Assembly: GCF_014066305.1 (NCBI RefSeq)
Contig: NW_023501097.1
Span: 124,001-188,000 of the forward strand
Reading direction: 5' to 3'
Source: Letharia columbiana
Lineage: Eukaryota; Ascomycota; Lecanoromycetes; Lecanorales; Parmeliaceae
Length of the DNA: 64,000 nt
The notes below the pieces were generated by a model. It was not told the DNA's origin and ran no database searches. It was given only the letters and a program-made list of their open reading frames with translations. This document shows, piece after piece, positions 11,051 to 23,445 of this stretch (the stretch's first letter is position 1; the number at the start of each line of letters is the position of its first letter). Position numbers and translations under genes: made by a program.

Positions 11051-14000
11051 TTGTTTTTGTTTTTGTTATTGTTATCCACATGTGGTGTCAAGTTGTATCT
11101 AAATCTTAGTTTCAATTTTTAATGAAAAATGCATAATAATCATCGAATATTTGAGTGCCAAGCTTTATCCGAGCCCGTGGAGTTTTATTTCGTTTAATAA
11201 TAAATAGCCGAGCTGACATTTTATCATCGAGGTATAGATTCCTTAATTACATGTAGGCTGCAATCAATCAATAGCTCCATGGCGCACCGTGGTATAGGCT
11301 GATCCTAACCTCGACAACAGGCAACTGCGTTCAATTTCTGCTTCACTTTCTAGTCGACGTTCAGGGGCTCGCTACTGGGGGCATAGCAACCTCCACCGAG
11401 CAAAAATGCTGCACACTTATGTGCACAATACCTGGAAAGGAACAAGTCTTGAGTCCTCATCATAAACATTTCAGCATATGATACATATGGAGCTCAGATA
11501 GGTCCTGCGGCTGAGGGGAGATTCGTTTCATCGACCAAGTTCAAGATCCTCTTTCAATGTCCTATCCCGCCCTACAACCACGTCCGCTTCCCATAACGCT
11601 CATTTGTTACTACATGAATGCTATGATGCTCGTTGGTCTCTATCCAATGTCATGTCGAGCTCGGTTGTCGTTAGTCTGGCAGAATCCTGGAACAGAAAGC
11701 CTCTAGGAGATGGTAAACAATCTCTGTTTATACCACTACTACCTTGACAAAACCGGCTCGGTGGAGTTTACATTACTTCTGGAGTGGCGGCCACCCGTGT
11801 GGATAAGTCACATATTGGGCGAGAAGTCTTTTGTGAAACATCCTTCCAGGTTCGTGATAAGGTAGATATTGGGGAATGATGATTGGCGTAAATATACTGC
11901 ATTTGCTACTGGATTTACCATGTGGAACCCAGTCGATTGCTCCGCCACTCCTTGTAAGCATAAAAGCTAGGTAAGACGTCTGTTGAAGCACCGAGGCAAT
12001 CCAAAGCTCGTTTATGACTTGGGTACTTACTCCGTCGAGCGACCAGCCTTCTAGTCACCAGCAGCAATGCTAGCGCGCGGGTGCTCCCACCGCCCAACCT
12101 TCGAGGTATCAGGGTGATTCCTCTTTCACGCTTTCTCTCTTGAGACATTATCTTCAAGTCAAGTCCCACAACAGCCAACTACGATGAGTATACTAGAGCC
12201 CCTAGTTTCGAGGGGTCGGCAAGTATACGGTCTTAGCCATTACACAAACCCAAGCCGGTCCCTTCGCCCACCGCAAGCGTCACTCCAGTTTTTTCTACGC
12301 GCTCTTCATCATAGATCGCTGAAGGCTGCGATGATCTTCGTCAGCTCAACTGCTGTTTGTATCTGCATCTTAGCACACCGTTCTTGAAATATGCCCGCGG
12401 TCAAACCGATCATACTCAAGTCTATCGTCCATATCTATTTCACTGGTCTGCATGTTCCGTCTCTTTTTGATTACATCCTTGAGTGTTCCTCTGCCGTGAT
12501 CCGCTTTCAACACATCAGTCAACTTATATGTTCGGCCCTCTACTAGACCACTCGAAGACGTTTAGAACTACTGAAGTCGAACCTTTAATCGGGATGCTCT
12601 TCTCCCCAATGGATAACTATAACACGTGTCCTTGGAGTGGATTTCTTTGGTCAGTACTGACGTTCCGTGATTCCCCCGGTAGATAGTTCCAAGCTTTTTT
12701 CTTCATTCAAACACAGATAATAGAAAAATGAACGAGCAAGGTGAATAACATTGGCCCCAATATTAGCCATTCCCGCAGTCTTTCCAGACCCTTCAGGCTC
12801 CTCATTCATTCTCACCGATGGGTTATTTTAGACCAAGCCCAAACGACATCCTCGTATCCCGAACAGTACGATTCGAGGTGGTCTCTCGGGTCGGCAAATC
12901 AGCCACAAGCAACAAATTCAGAGATGGTCCACCACCTGTGCTTTCGGAGGATCCGACACACCCCACATATTTTGCAAGAAACCCAAATTCGAAAGACGAA
13001 GTTGCAGCTTTGCGGCGCTGAGATTATGGCACGTCGATAAGAACGTGGCAGGCATACTCTTCCACCCAGGGGCATCGACAAAGGCTGCCCAGACTTTGAG
13101 TGGGACTCGTAGTTGTGTTCTTCTTCTCACGTCAAGCCTCTTGCGGCTCCCGTTCGTCACAGCACAGAGACCGGTAGCCACGCTGCAACAAAAAAGGATA
13201 AGGGCCGTCACGTCCAACCGTCCAGCATGGTCATCATCCGCAACATGCTGTGAATCGTGGAGGACGCAAAAGCAGTAAATGCAGAAAAGCATGCCACGCC
13301 TTTTACCGAGTCACTTCGTTTATGGCACATCAGAAATAGGAGGGGTACTGGAAGCAGACGGCTGAATTTATACATTTTACCAAGGCTTCGTGTCTATTTT
13401 CGAGCTCTGCGATGAGCAGTTGACTTAGTTGTCAGGCTTTGCACTCGGTATTGAGCAAAGAGGAGTGCATTCACAATGTATCGTGGATGGTGGCTTCTGA
13501 TGGGATTTGAATGATTCTTATCATCCCCACAATCAAGAACTCATGACCAAACTCAAGCCCATGAAACTTTTGGGGTCTGTTGCTGAGATGGATGGCTTCT
13601 TCTAGTCTGCTCTGTTAAATGTTGGCTTTGAGACAAGTGACTACGTGGTAAAATATTTATGCAAATCTTTTTGCTGCATAGTCGAGACATGTAGACGCTT
13701 GCTATCAATGCCGACACGAGACCTGCATCTAAAGCTAGAGTCTTAGAAATGATGCAGTAGTCTCGAATACTCCAATCTTGCATTGGTGAGAGGATTCAAA
13801 GTGGTGCAATCATCATCATCATGATTTTGTATGCTAGGATCCCACGAAGATTTCAATGAGAGAGGCCGGTGGAACTGCATGCTAAACAGGTAAAGTACCT
13901 AGGTACTCTTGAAGACGGAAAGCGGATATGTTTTCCGTAGTCGTGAGTGAGGTTATGAACCCTGCCCTTACCCGATCAGTGAAGGACCTCAACAGACCTC

Positions 14001-14305
14001 ATCCTGAAGGAAAGAGCCACCTGCCCCTCCAAGAGCTTGAAGTAAACATTCGACTCAACCGTGGAAAATGAAACGCCCAACCCATCTTTGAAGCTACTTC
14101 AAGTGTTTGAAAGCGGTAACGCCTGCGTTCGAGTGTTAGTGAACAGGCTTCGGAGACCCTGCTACTTTCTCCTCGTCCCTTGGAGTTGAAAGTTCACAAC
14201 CCATTCATTGAGCTCATCTCGATGTACCAAATCATCACCACAGCATCTTTTCTCCAACGTGACCTCGTCCACTTCCATTCCAGTATCAACAAGTACATAG
14301 TCAAA
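11051..14305. other. Gene-poor stretch, no supported gene
   Basis: About 3.3 kb without a convincing reading frame on either strand. Open frames of 60-124 codons around 11.9-12.2, 12.2-12.4, 12.7-13.3 and 13.6 kb lack protein-like composition or overlap one another in several frames. A short CAT/ATC microsatellite lies near 13810. Further decayed genes could be present but cannot be read by eye. Confidence 0.5.
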
Positions 14306-15690
14306 ATGAGGTACCGTCTCTCTGGCAATCTAGACTTCCCACCGCCTGAGGACTTCCTCATGAGTGAACGCCTCGAGCGCCTCTGTCAAATTAAAGCGGA
14401 TCTCCATCATTTCGAAACGAGTGAGACCCAGACATTTGCCTCCATAGGAGAAGAAGCTATCGAAGACACTGACAGCAACCTCATTGAGTACAATGACGGT
14501 AAGTCCGCACGCTCACCTATTTTCGTTGAACAAATTCCTCATGCATAAATAGAGCCCTTCCGCACAGCTGTCATAGCGCCTAAGCGGCCAAGAGCAGACG
14601 ACGAACCCTGGGACCTGGAATGTGCTTTCTCAGGGTTTGCAATCCGAGAGATGGCTACCTGGGGTGGTGAGAGGCCTCTCATGGGCTCTTACGCCCAGCT
14701 GGACTCCCCTCCGCTGGTATCGCCCAAAGAACTCATCGCCCGTCGAGGGAATCCATGGACCTCTACAAGGAAGGCTGCACGGTAGAGGACCTGACAAATC
14801 CGTCGATGAGATAGATCAACGGTCCAGGATTTAATTCCGATAACTCGCTCATGTTCGATGAGTTTTGTCAGCGCGAGGACAAATGTGGCTTTGAAAAATA
14901 TTCTACCCGAACCGAGAAGGAATATCTTGCATGGTCAGAGGAGCTGGCTCAGAATATCAAGTGCAAACTCGAAATCATCTACGGGACTGCTGGCAAAGTG
15001 CGAGTATTAGTCCGGACTAAGGGTCGAGACATTTCTCTACTGTTGTGGGGCCCCGAGTATTCGGACGTTTCATTGTGTCTTCTGTTCGCAGGGGATTTTC
15101 GGATCGACAGGAATTTGGTCCAGTGTTCAGGTGGACTTGAGCGAATCGTTGTGTTCGCCAAACATCCAGAAACCTTTTGCAGAGATTGGCGCCCTTCGAC
15201 GGCAATCCTTCAACACCGCTACTGTACTGCTGCCGCCAAGCCGAATTGCGTGGAGAACTTTCCCAATTTCTACCAAGACCGAGTGAGGCCAGAGAAGGTG
15301 AGGATCGGAGATCTCGCCATCGACATGCTGCTGTATGAGCGAATGGGGAACAGTGTGACCTTCGAGGGTCTTTCTCCTCATTACCAGAAGTTCCTGCTGA
15401 GGAGGTTCGGTGTTCGTGACTATGGAGAGTTGATGATTGTCTACGCAGATGTGTTCGGCCTAACCGAAGACACACCAGGTGACGATTACCCAGGAATTGC
15501 TTCCATTGCCCATAGTCTTGTTAGCCGAGTTGCTACTTACAAGAATGCCGAGAGAGGGAACATCAGTAGTGACGACGGTGGTAAGGAGTTTGTATCGAGC
15601 CTTGGATCGTGCGCATCAATGGCGAAGTAAAACTCAAGTGCCATGCATGCTTCAAGAATCTGCGCCATGATGACTGGGCGAATTTGATCT
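14306..15690 (+). pseudogene. Decayed gene of unrecognised fungal family
   Basis: The frame starts at ATG 14306 (MRYRLSGNLDFPPPEDFL) and crosses a good 54-bp intron (14499-14552). It continues with EPFRTAVIAPKRPRADDEPW, then breaks: there is a frameshift near 14750 (before MDLYKEGCTVEDLTNPSMR) and an in-frame TAG at 14812-14814. A long intact stretch follows, 14851 to about 15590 (MFDEFCQREDKCGFEKY, later NFPNFYQDR and RRFGVRDYGELMIVYADVFG). A second one-base shift near 15590 leads into EPWIVRINGEVKLKCHACF and a TGA at 15688-15690. I do not recognise the family. At least two frameshifts plus one stop argue for a pseudogene; sequencing errors are the main alternative. Confidence 0.6.
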
Positions 15691-17360
15691 GATCATGAAT
15701 GATACGCTCCTGGACAGCTTCGCGGAGCTCTAGGTGTACTCTTTCTTGTTTGACCTTCTGGTGGAGGTGAGCATTAATGCGCAGGACCACGGACTTTCTC
15801 AAATCGGCGGTGATCTGTAGATGTAGGATATTGCCTTCTTTCCCGGACAGCAGAGGATTGAGCGCTATCTCTGAATGGTGCCCAAAGGATGTTCTACCGT
15901 CCATGAGATCGACGGCGATTGAAGTGCTTTCGCCTCGGAAGCAGTGATAATTGGGGTTGTTGAATGGGTGCATGAAGTCTGGGACAAGGTTGTGATTGAC
16001 GTAGCGTGCCACAATTTTGGCATGGAACCAGTAAAAGTGGACTTTGAATCGCTTCATACAGTCCTCCTCCGATATGGTGTCTTCTTTGTCGCCCTTGCCT
16101 TTGATCGTTACGGTGGGATAGTTGTCAAGGTCTTTGTTGTTTTGGGGAAAAAGCATTCGACATGGTCGAATACAGTCTGGGCCACCAAATTGATCAAGTT
16201 GTCCGAGACAGCTGTGTCGTCTCAACAACTACGTGGACCGAAGTAATCAGTCTAGAGGATGGTGCGCATGTCTACTCAACAACATAGACCTCGGATTCTG
16301 ATCCTGTACGACTTTGTCGTAGATCTTGTGGTAGTCGCGATCAGAGATCATGGTGAGCACGTCCATTGACCGAAGCCATCCTGGAAATGGCGACTCGCTT
16401 GTCTCGGCTCCCGTGAGCGTTCAGAACAGATTCGCGATATTCTCCTGGTTTCCTGAACCTAGGGCCGTGAGCTTGTTCATATGATTTATGTCCGAATGCC
16501 TAATGCGCACCTGACCCATGATCCTCTTGATGAATCGGTTTTGTCTTCTCAGCCAGCTGTTCCAGAAGTTAAACATTGGGTCTCATACATATCGCGCATT
16601 CCATCCTGTGAGAACAACTTTATTCCTGCTCCTGACTTTACAAATCTTGAGAGCTCTCCCCTCAGCGGACTTGCCAGATCAATGATGAGCTTATCAATCG
16701 ACTTTTGCTGTGAGCACACGGTAAGTGCGTTCATGAAGGTCTTCTGTAGCTTAGCCTTGTCTCCATGTCTGTATCGTTTCGGAATTAGCATGTCTCTTTC
16801 AGGACTGCACGAATCAGGTAGAACTCAGAAATAACTCAGAAAAAGTAACTGACCTACATGCGCCGAGATACTCCTCCAGAGTCGGTGCGCATTGCGGAGT
16901 GAGATAGGGTCGAACGATGACAGTGTCTGATGAGGCGATGTGTGGCGCAATGGCTGCGATGTCTCGAAACACCTCGCCCATGCTCGCCGCGTGTGCGACC
17001 GTGGTGGCGTTACCTCCAAGTTCAATCAATGTGGTCGGCGGCATGGGCGTCCAGGTCGTAGACGTTGGCCAGCCATGTAAAGTTGGTTGGCTCGTGAATC
17101 TTCAGAGCCAGCTTCCGATGCTGGCCAGCAATGATTTGGATCTTGGGGCGGTTGCCCCAGATCAAGGTCTGATAGGAAGTACTCGAATCGTCTCGTGGCC
17201 CCGCCACAGATTCAGCAAGACTGGGTCCTGAAAGTTCTGGTTTGGGAACAGGCCGTCGAACTGGGCTCGTCTGCTGCCACAAATCATTCTCGTGGTGGGA
17301 TTACATCTCTTCACATTACGAGTCTTGAAAGACTCGACTATCGCGTTGAGGTCTGTGGTG
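15563..17360 (-). pseudogene. Decayed gene with GQHR (ParB/DGQHR-like) motif
   Basis: Protein-like pieces follow one another in order on the minus strand but change frame repeatedly. First comes a piece with FKTRNVKRCNPTTRMICGSR and LNLWRGHETIRVL (about 17350-17170). Then KIQIIAGQHRKLALK and FTWLANVYDLDA (to about 17055), PPTTLIELGGNATTVAHAAS with GEVFRDIAAIAPHIA (17044 to about 16860), and FMNALTVCSQQKSIDKLIID (16790-16590). Next are FNFWNSWLRRQNRFIKRIMG, then GWLRSMDVLTMISDRDYHKI (about 16560-16270), and a 221-codon open frame (16228-15563) with YPTVTIKGKGDKED, KIVARYVNHNLVPDFM and DLRKSVVLRINAHLHQKVKQ. The IIAGQHR block followed by an E-L-x-x-N block resembles the GERR...EN layout of ParB/sulfiredoxin-fold domains and DGQHR proteins. 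That is a resemblance only. Confidence 0.6.
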
Positions 17361-18078
17361 TATCAATGTATGTTTTCATATAAGGGTCGATGCCAAAAGA
17401 GGATTGATAGATGTGTAGGTGAGGAGGAAGTCTGGGAGGTGAAGAGGTTTAGGGTCGTCGAAAGGACAAGGAAGATCCTAGCTGAGATGTAGTTCTCTTG
17501 TCAGGCTTCGTCAGCTCATAAGACATTGCTTGTTGTCTGAGGCGGAGCAGCATCGGACAGCGTTGATGATCGTTTCGTATGTGTGTACAACTACAAAAGG
17601 GGGGTCATCACATAGAAACGAATGATGTATAAGGAAGAGAGGATTTGGTAGGGCGAGAGATTCGAATATCCCACGAGACTGAGAGGGAATGTTGGAACAG
17701 ATAAACTTCTCAATGGATGAAATCAAAGATGGATGAAGTTGCGAAAGAGGAGATTCTTGAATGGAACAGATTCACTTGTAGAGACGAGTGATAGCGCAGG
17801 CATGTCGAATCACTTTAGCAATAATGTAAAGAGTTCTTCATGGATGATGCAAACACGAGGACGTGAGTAGTAGCACATCATCAGATCAAATCAATCTCCG
17901 TTGCAAAAGCATGTCTCCATTCACATTCCTGGCGGGCTATCAAGCTAGCTCGCGCCCCAATGGTATCTTATGGGAAATAACTCCTGAAATGGATATACTG
18001 GATCCCAAGACGCCGTTCAAAGTCAGTGCTCCCCACGTCGCTAAAATGCACAAGACTTATGCGATGCAGTAGAACCAT
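17361..18078. other. Spacer at right edge of the gene-poor island
   Basis: No open frame with protein-like composition was seen. The last ~150 bp are probably SEC1 3' flank. Confidence 0.5.
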
Positions 18079-20655
18079 TTACTTCTTCGAGCCAAAGAAG
18101 TGGTGCTTCTTTTTCTTCTCCGAGTCCTTGTCTTTCTCCTTCTTAGTCAATCTACTGTTGGCAGATTGGACTGCATTTGAAGGTGCCGGAGACAAACGAT
18201 GACCCTTGAGCGCGCCGTTCGAAGAGATGTTTGCGTTCGCGGGATTGGAACCAAGACTCATCGCACCCATACTAGCCACTGGGGGTTGAGGTTGTTGAGA
18301 ATTTGTGGGTTGCTGCTTTGCATAAGCCTGTGGTGCAGTCGGTGGCTCTCTCTCAAACAGATGAGCAGGTGCCTGGGGCTTTGGTCGTTCTGCTGGAAGA
18401 TCGAGCCGCCGTTTATCAACGCTCAAGTCTCCGACTTGTCTGAGATAGAGACTCGGGGTCAACATATGAGAAGTGGCCAGAAAGACATCTTTGTTGGATA
18501 ATTGGGACACTTCATAGCATGCCCGCGACTCAGAGTAGGTTGCACCGCCCGCCATAAAGACAATGATGCGCTGCCTGGGCTCTAATGCAGATGGTCGAGT
18601 TCGTGCCCAAGTTGGTTTTGCACTTCGCAGTGATGCTTGAGAAACGTTCTCTTGGCCCAGTAGTCCTTCGGCTGCGTCGAGATGAGGCTTTGTGAAGGGA
18701 AAGGTATTTTGGTCAAGCGTTCCCCGTATGTGTTCCTCGAGCATCGGCTTGATAGCGGGGTCATATCTTGAGAGTCCAGATTCCTCCTCGCTCGGACTTT
18801 GCGGCGTCTGTTTCCTACCAAAAGGAGATTGAGCTACCGGCCGTGTGTCCTTCATCGATCTTGAAACATGTGCACCAAGTAGATCAAGATTATGGATTAC
18901 TTCGCCATCTTGGGCAGGCAACTGAGCGTGCGCAAGCAGTTTCTGCGTGTCAGAGGGCAAAAGACCCTCTCGGTAAAGTAGGTATTGTATGATCAGCCGT
19001 AGACGGTCTGGGAAAGTAATATCATTATCGTCGAGTAGCCTGACAACCTGGTCGGCAAGGTTCTTCGGCTTCTTATAATCTTCGTCTAATCCAGTCGCAA
19101 GTGACTGCTTGGGTCAGTTTGGTTCAAGGGTGGCTCAGCATATTGCGGAGTTACCTGTTCTACCGAAGCGATATCTGCTAACCGGCGCTTTTGAAAAACG
19201 TTCATAGCATCTGACGCCATGTTCAGATGCAGTGAAAAGGCTTCCTTGCCTTCTTGGAACTGCGGCAGTCCTGCTAGCATGTCTTTGATGTTGTTTAGGC
19301 TGCTAGGGTTGTCACTGAGATAGGGGCTTGAGTTAGGGGCTTGCTTTGCACGCTTCTTTGTCCAACGGGATTAACGAACCTTTCTGCAAACTGTGGGTTC
19401 TTTGCCTTGAAGGCCTGGAACTCAGAGGCTAGCTTCTCCAAAAGATCTTTCATGTGTAGATGACGGTTCTTGACCCATATGCTGTCTGTTTCACCGATCT
19501 CTACATCTTTGATGTTCCCGCTCGTTTCAGTTTGGGTTAGAGCCGTTTTATAGTAGACCTTGTCTCCCTCCACTAAAGGTAGAAGATCATGTACCATAGC
19601 CTGGTAGGTAAACTCATGGACTACTGGAGCAAATAAATCCATAGACCTGTCAGTGATAATAAGAGCACCTCGAGGTCGAGGTGAAGGGGGTGGAAAGTCT
19701 TCGTGAAATTTCGCGTATTGATCTAACTCAAGCTGAACGAAGCGAGCAAGATGCGAACAGAGAACACTAGCTTCGTGCGCAGGATTTCGTGGACTGTAAT
19801 ACCGTATGGTTGGGTACTCTCCAAGCGATACGCATATTGACACTATCTTGAAATAACGTCAGCGCTTCGCGGGAGTCCTTTGAAAGACTAGTACTGCATT
19901 GAAGAACGTACCTTTTGCGCCAACTCATCCATGTGCTTTCGGACAAGCTGGTTGCAGGCAGGATGAAAAAGGGTTGGAAAGCTCCACGGATCTCGGAACG
20001 TTATAAGATGTGACTCCCGAGGATAGAAGTCGACGTTCAAAACTCTTAGCAGGACTATCTGTTCCCTTGCCAATGCGGACTGATCCAGGCGGAGACGCTG
20101 TTCAGGAGGAAGCACTGCACAAAGTCATTGTCAGGACTGACCGGCTTGCACGAAGCTTGCGAGCGTATCCTCGACCTCTGAATTCTTACATGATGTCCAG
20201 ACTATATATGACCTGCGGTATCGGCGACGCTCGAGGTCTGCCATCAAGCAATCCACAATATGAGGTTGGGGCGAGAGAATGTACACCGCATCCATTTCCT
20301 GATTCATAGGTCTTTTATCCTCGATTTGTTCTATATCTATATCTTGTTCAGTCCCGCTCTACCTTCTGGCATCCTTCCTTCGTAACGTACTCGTGACGTT
20401 TTCCTTTAGAATGTCGTCTTCCTTGACGACGCCATCGACAAGCCGCTTGCTTCCAGCGTCCAAGACTACAACTTTCCACTGCAAAGACGAAGGTTTGAGC
20501 CTGATGGTGCTTGGTTCGCAAACGGGGACGGCTTACTTCTCCTCGAGCTGTAGACCTCACGGCATCGAGAATGACTATGACATTAGAAACGAAACGTTGA
20601 GGAGTGTAAGTCTAGTCTTACTTTCTTGCTGTACCGCGATTGCAGAGGTTCCCAT
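18079..20655 (-). CDS. SEC1: Sec1/Munc18-family SNARE regulator SEC1
   Basis: Eight exons on the minus strand: 20622-20655, 20537-20574, 20391-20478, 20190-20336, 19912-20114, 19380-19846, 19155-19314 and 18079-19104. They give 720 aa with all phases consistent. N-terminus MGTSAIAVQQEIILDAVRST is followed by WKVVVLDAGSKRLVDGVV, FYPRESHLITFRDPWSFPTL, SLGEYPTIRYYSPRNP, GALIITDRSMDLFAP and NIKDMLAGLPQFQEGKEAF, the standard Sec1/SM order. Near the C-terminus is RIIVFMAGGATYSESRACYE, then a Pro/Gln-rich tail ending in a Lys-rich KKKKHHFFGSKK. SM proteins clasp the plasma-membrane SNARE complex and promote exocytosis, here presumably at hyphal tips. The start is shared with SUV3 in a divergent arrangement (392 bp). 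Confidence 0.93.
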
Positions 20656-21047
20656 GGTTTCGGTACGACTAGATTCTGCTGCGGAGTTGGAGGCAACGAT
20701 GCCTTGAGTACTCAACCCACGGCGGCGATCTTTAAACTTCTAGTCCAGTGTTTGGAAACATACCTGGAAGCTTCCAATGTGGTACCGGACTCAAATGGCT
20801 AGATTCCAGCATCCGAATTGAAGCATACCTGGGCCGCAAGGCGAGCGGGCAATCGTTGGGGGGTGTATAATATCCGCGTTTGGCGCCGCTAGTTGGGGTC
20901 GATACCGGTATGCAAATCTGAATTCTGTCCTGGGCGAAGAGGCTGAATGTATACACCAACGATGCCTCGAATTTCGCGATAGCTTCATGAAATACACTAC
21001 AAACGTAGTATCAACCAACGCTCGATCATAGTGACCCCTAGTGGGGA
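20656..21047. promoter_or_regulatory. Bidirectional SEC1/SUV3 intergenic region
   Basis: The 392 bp between the two divergent start codons must hold both promoters. I could not assign individual elements. Confidence 0.55.
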
Positions 21048-23445
21048 ATGCTACCAGCTGATCGAGCCTTGACTTCACGTCTGCTCCCCCGTGCCTGGAC
21101 GGCGAGACGCCCCACCATTAGCACACGGTGCAGGTCTGTGAAAGCTACGGACGAGAAATGGACAATCAGGGAGCCACTCATAAAGGGTCGCCTTAGGATC
21201 TTGACTCGGCAGCCGGACATCAAATTTGCGGATGCTGCCACGAGATCTAAACTCCTCAAGACAGAGACTTTTATACCATGGCTTATTACTCGACTCCAGA
21301 TTCTAGTCGCGAAATCTACTGATGCAGGATTTGTAACTTTTGCCAGGAATCTTATAGATATCTTACCGCGGAGGTCTATTTGGACAGCCCTGGAAACCCA
21401 AGATGTTCAACTTCCTTCACAATCGGAATGGCAACCTTCAGAACAGTCAAGACCTGTGTCGCTTCTTAGATCTCTGCGACAAGCTTTCATGTCCAATGGA
21501 GAGTCAGGAGTGGACACTCAGCTCAAATACTCCTATCATGGCCTCCTAGCAAGTCAGAAGTTCTCGAAGGTTGATATCGAGAATCAGGAAAAGCTTGCCG
21601 ATCTACGTTATCCAGTGGAATGGTATCCAGCAACGCGGGTAGTCCAAAGGAAGATAGTTCTGCACGTCGGACCCACAAACTCCGGCAAAACCTACCATGC
21701 TTTGAAACGACTCGAGCAGGCGGACACCGGGATATACGCAGGACCTTTGCGGCTCCTGGCCCATGAAGTCTATACCAGGCTGAACGCGAAAGGAAAACTC
21801 TGTGATCTCATCACTGGCGACGAAAAAGTCGTGCAAGGGGGTGATGGAGCACAAATGAAAAGCTGTACTGTCGAGATGGTGCCTCTGAATACAGATGTCG
21901 ATGTAGCAGTCGTTGATGAGATTCAGATGATAGGTCACAAGGAGCGAGGATGGGCCTGGACGCAAGCACTTCTTGGTCTCAAAGCGAAAGAGATCCATCT
22001 GTGTGGTGAGGAGCGAAGTGTGCCTCTGATCAAGGAGCTTGCAGCATCGATGGGAGACGAAATCGAGATTCACACGTACAAACGACTAAGCCCACTTAAA
22101 ACAATGTCGACAAGCCTACGGCGCCGGCTGAGTGACCTCAGGAAAGGAGACTGTGTGGTGGTATTCTCGCGCGTTGGAATACATGCGATGAAGAAAGAGA
22201 TTGAAAACGTGACCCAAAAGCGAGTAGCTGTTGTCTACGGGAGCTTGCCTCCAGAAATAAGAGCACAACAGGCCAAACTTTTCAACGATCCCGACAATGA
22301 ATATGATATTCTGGTGGCTAGTGACGCTATTGGCATGGGGTTGAATTTGTAAGATCTGCTATTCATTTCCGTCTTCCAAAATTGACACGGTGTGCAGGGC
22401 TATCAAGCGCGTAATATTCGAGTCTGTGTCCAAGTTCAACGGATCCCATTTCGCGGTTATCGAAGCTGCCCATATTAAGCAAATTGCTGGCCGTGCAGGT
22501 CGCTACCGCACGGCAGCACAAGCAGAAGGCCCGGCCGGAAATTCGCTTGAAGACATAGAAAATCCAAAGATGTCGTGGAGTATGCCAGCACCAAACCTAG
22601 GACTAGTTACCACTCTCGAAGAAGCAGATCTTCCGATTCTCCGTAAAGCCATGCAAGAGGAGTTGGACCCCATCATGAGTGCAGGTATCTTTCCTCCAAC
22701 GAGCGTTCTTCTAAAATTTGCAACCTATTTTTCTCCATCGACAAGCTTCAGTTACATCTTGCTACGGCTCCACGAGCTCTCACTCAGACATCCAAGGTAT
22801 CACTTGTGCGTTCTGAAGGACCAAATCGCTATTGCAGACACTATTCAGCCTGTCCAAAACCTGAGCATCCACGACCGCATTGTATTTTGCGCTGCTCCTG
22901 CCACAGTCAAGAATACAGGCATGCCCGCTATTCTTGCAGCCTTCGCTAGATGCGTTGGAGATAATTCCAGTGGAGCTCTACTTGATATACTCGAAATACC
23001 TTTGGACATATTGGATGAAGACATCAGACCTGACAGAGCCTACATGGAACGGTTGGAATCTCTACACAAGGCCTTGATCCTCTACCTATGGCTAAGCTAC
23101 CGGTTTGCTGGAGTGTTCATCAATCAAGCGATGGCCTTTCATGTCAAGAGACTCGTAGAGGAGAGAATCGATAAGATGCTGGCGGAATACTCGTCTAGTC
23201 CTGCCATAAGAGAGAGTATCAAGAAAATGAGGGAGGAGGCCTTACGTCAGATCAGCAAGCTTAATGAACCAGTTGCTGAGTCTGACGACTCTAGCGTTCA
23301 GATGAAGTTGCCAGATGCTCCGTTCCTACCCGAGGGCGCATCTGATCAGGAGCAAAGTTCCCAACAGAAGGACGCTCGACTTGAAGAAAGATTGCGGAAC
23401 ATGGAAGTTGCATCTGGGGATATTCAAAGTGTCGCTTCGCCTTGA
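21048..23445 (+). CDS. SUV3: SUV3 mitochondrial ATP-dependent RNA helicase
   Basis: Two exons (21048-22348 and 22398-23445; 49-bp intron) give 782 aa. Walker A GPTNSGKT is at residues 208-215 and the Walker B variant DEIQ at about 290-293. GMGLNL spans the intron, and AGRAGRY is the motif VI arginine-finger region, as in Suv3. An N-terminal Arg-rich, acid-poor stretch (RALTSRLLPRAWTARRPT) fits a mitochondrial presequence. The C-terminus carries the Suv3-type helical domain and a charged tail. Suv3 unwinds RNA in the mitochondrial degradosome with an RNase II-type exonuclease. Confidence 0.93.

Noticed and set aside
12741..13292. Overlapping frames of 99 and 124 codons on opposite strands
   Set aside because: Both strands are open by chance; neither has protein-like character or splice continuity.
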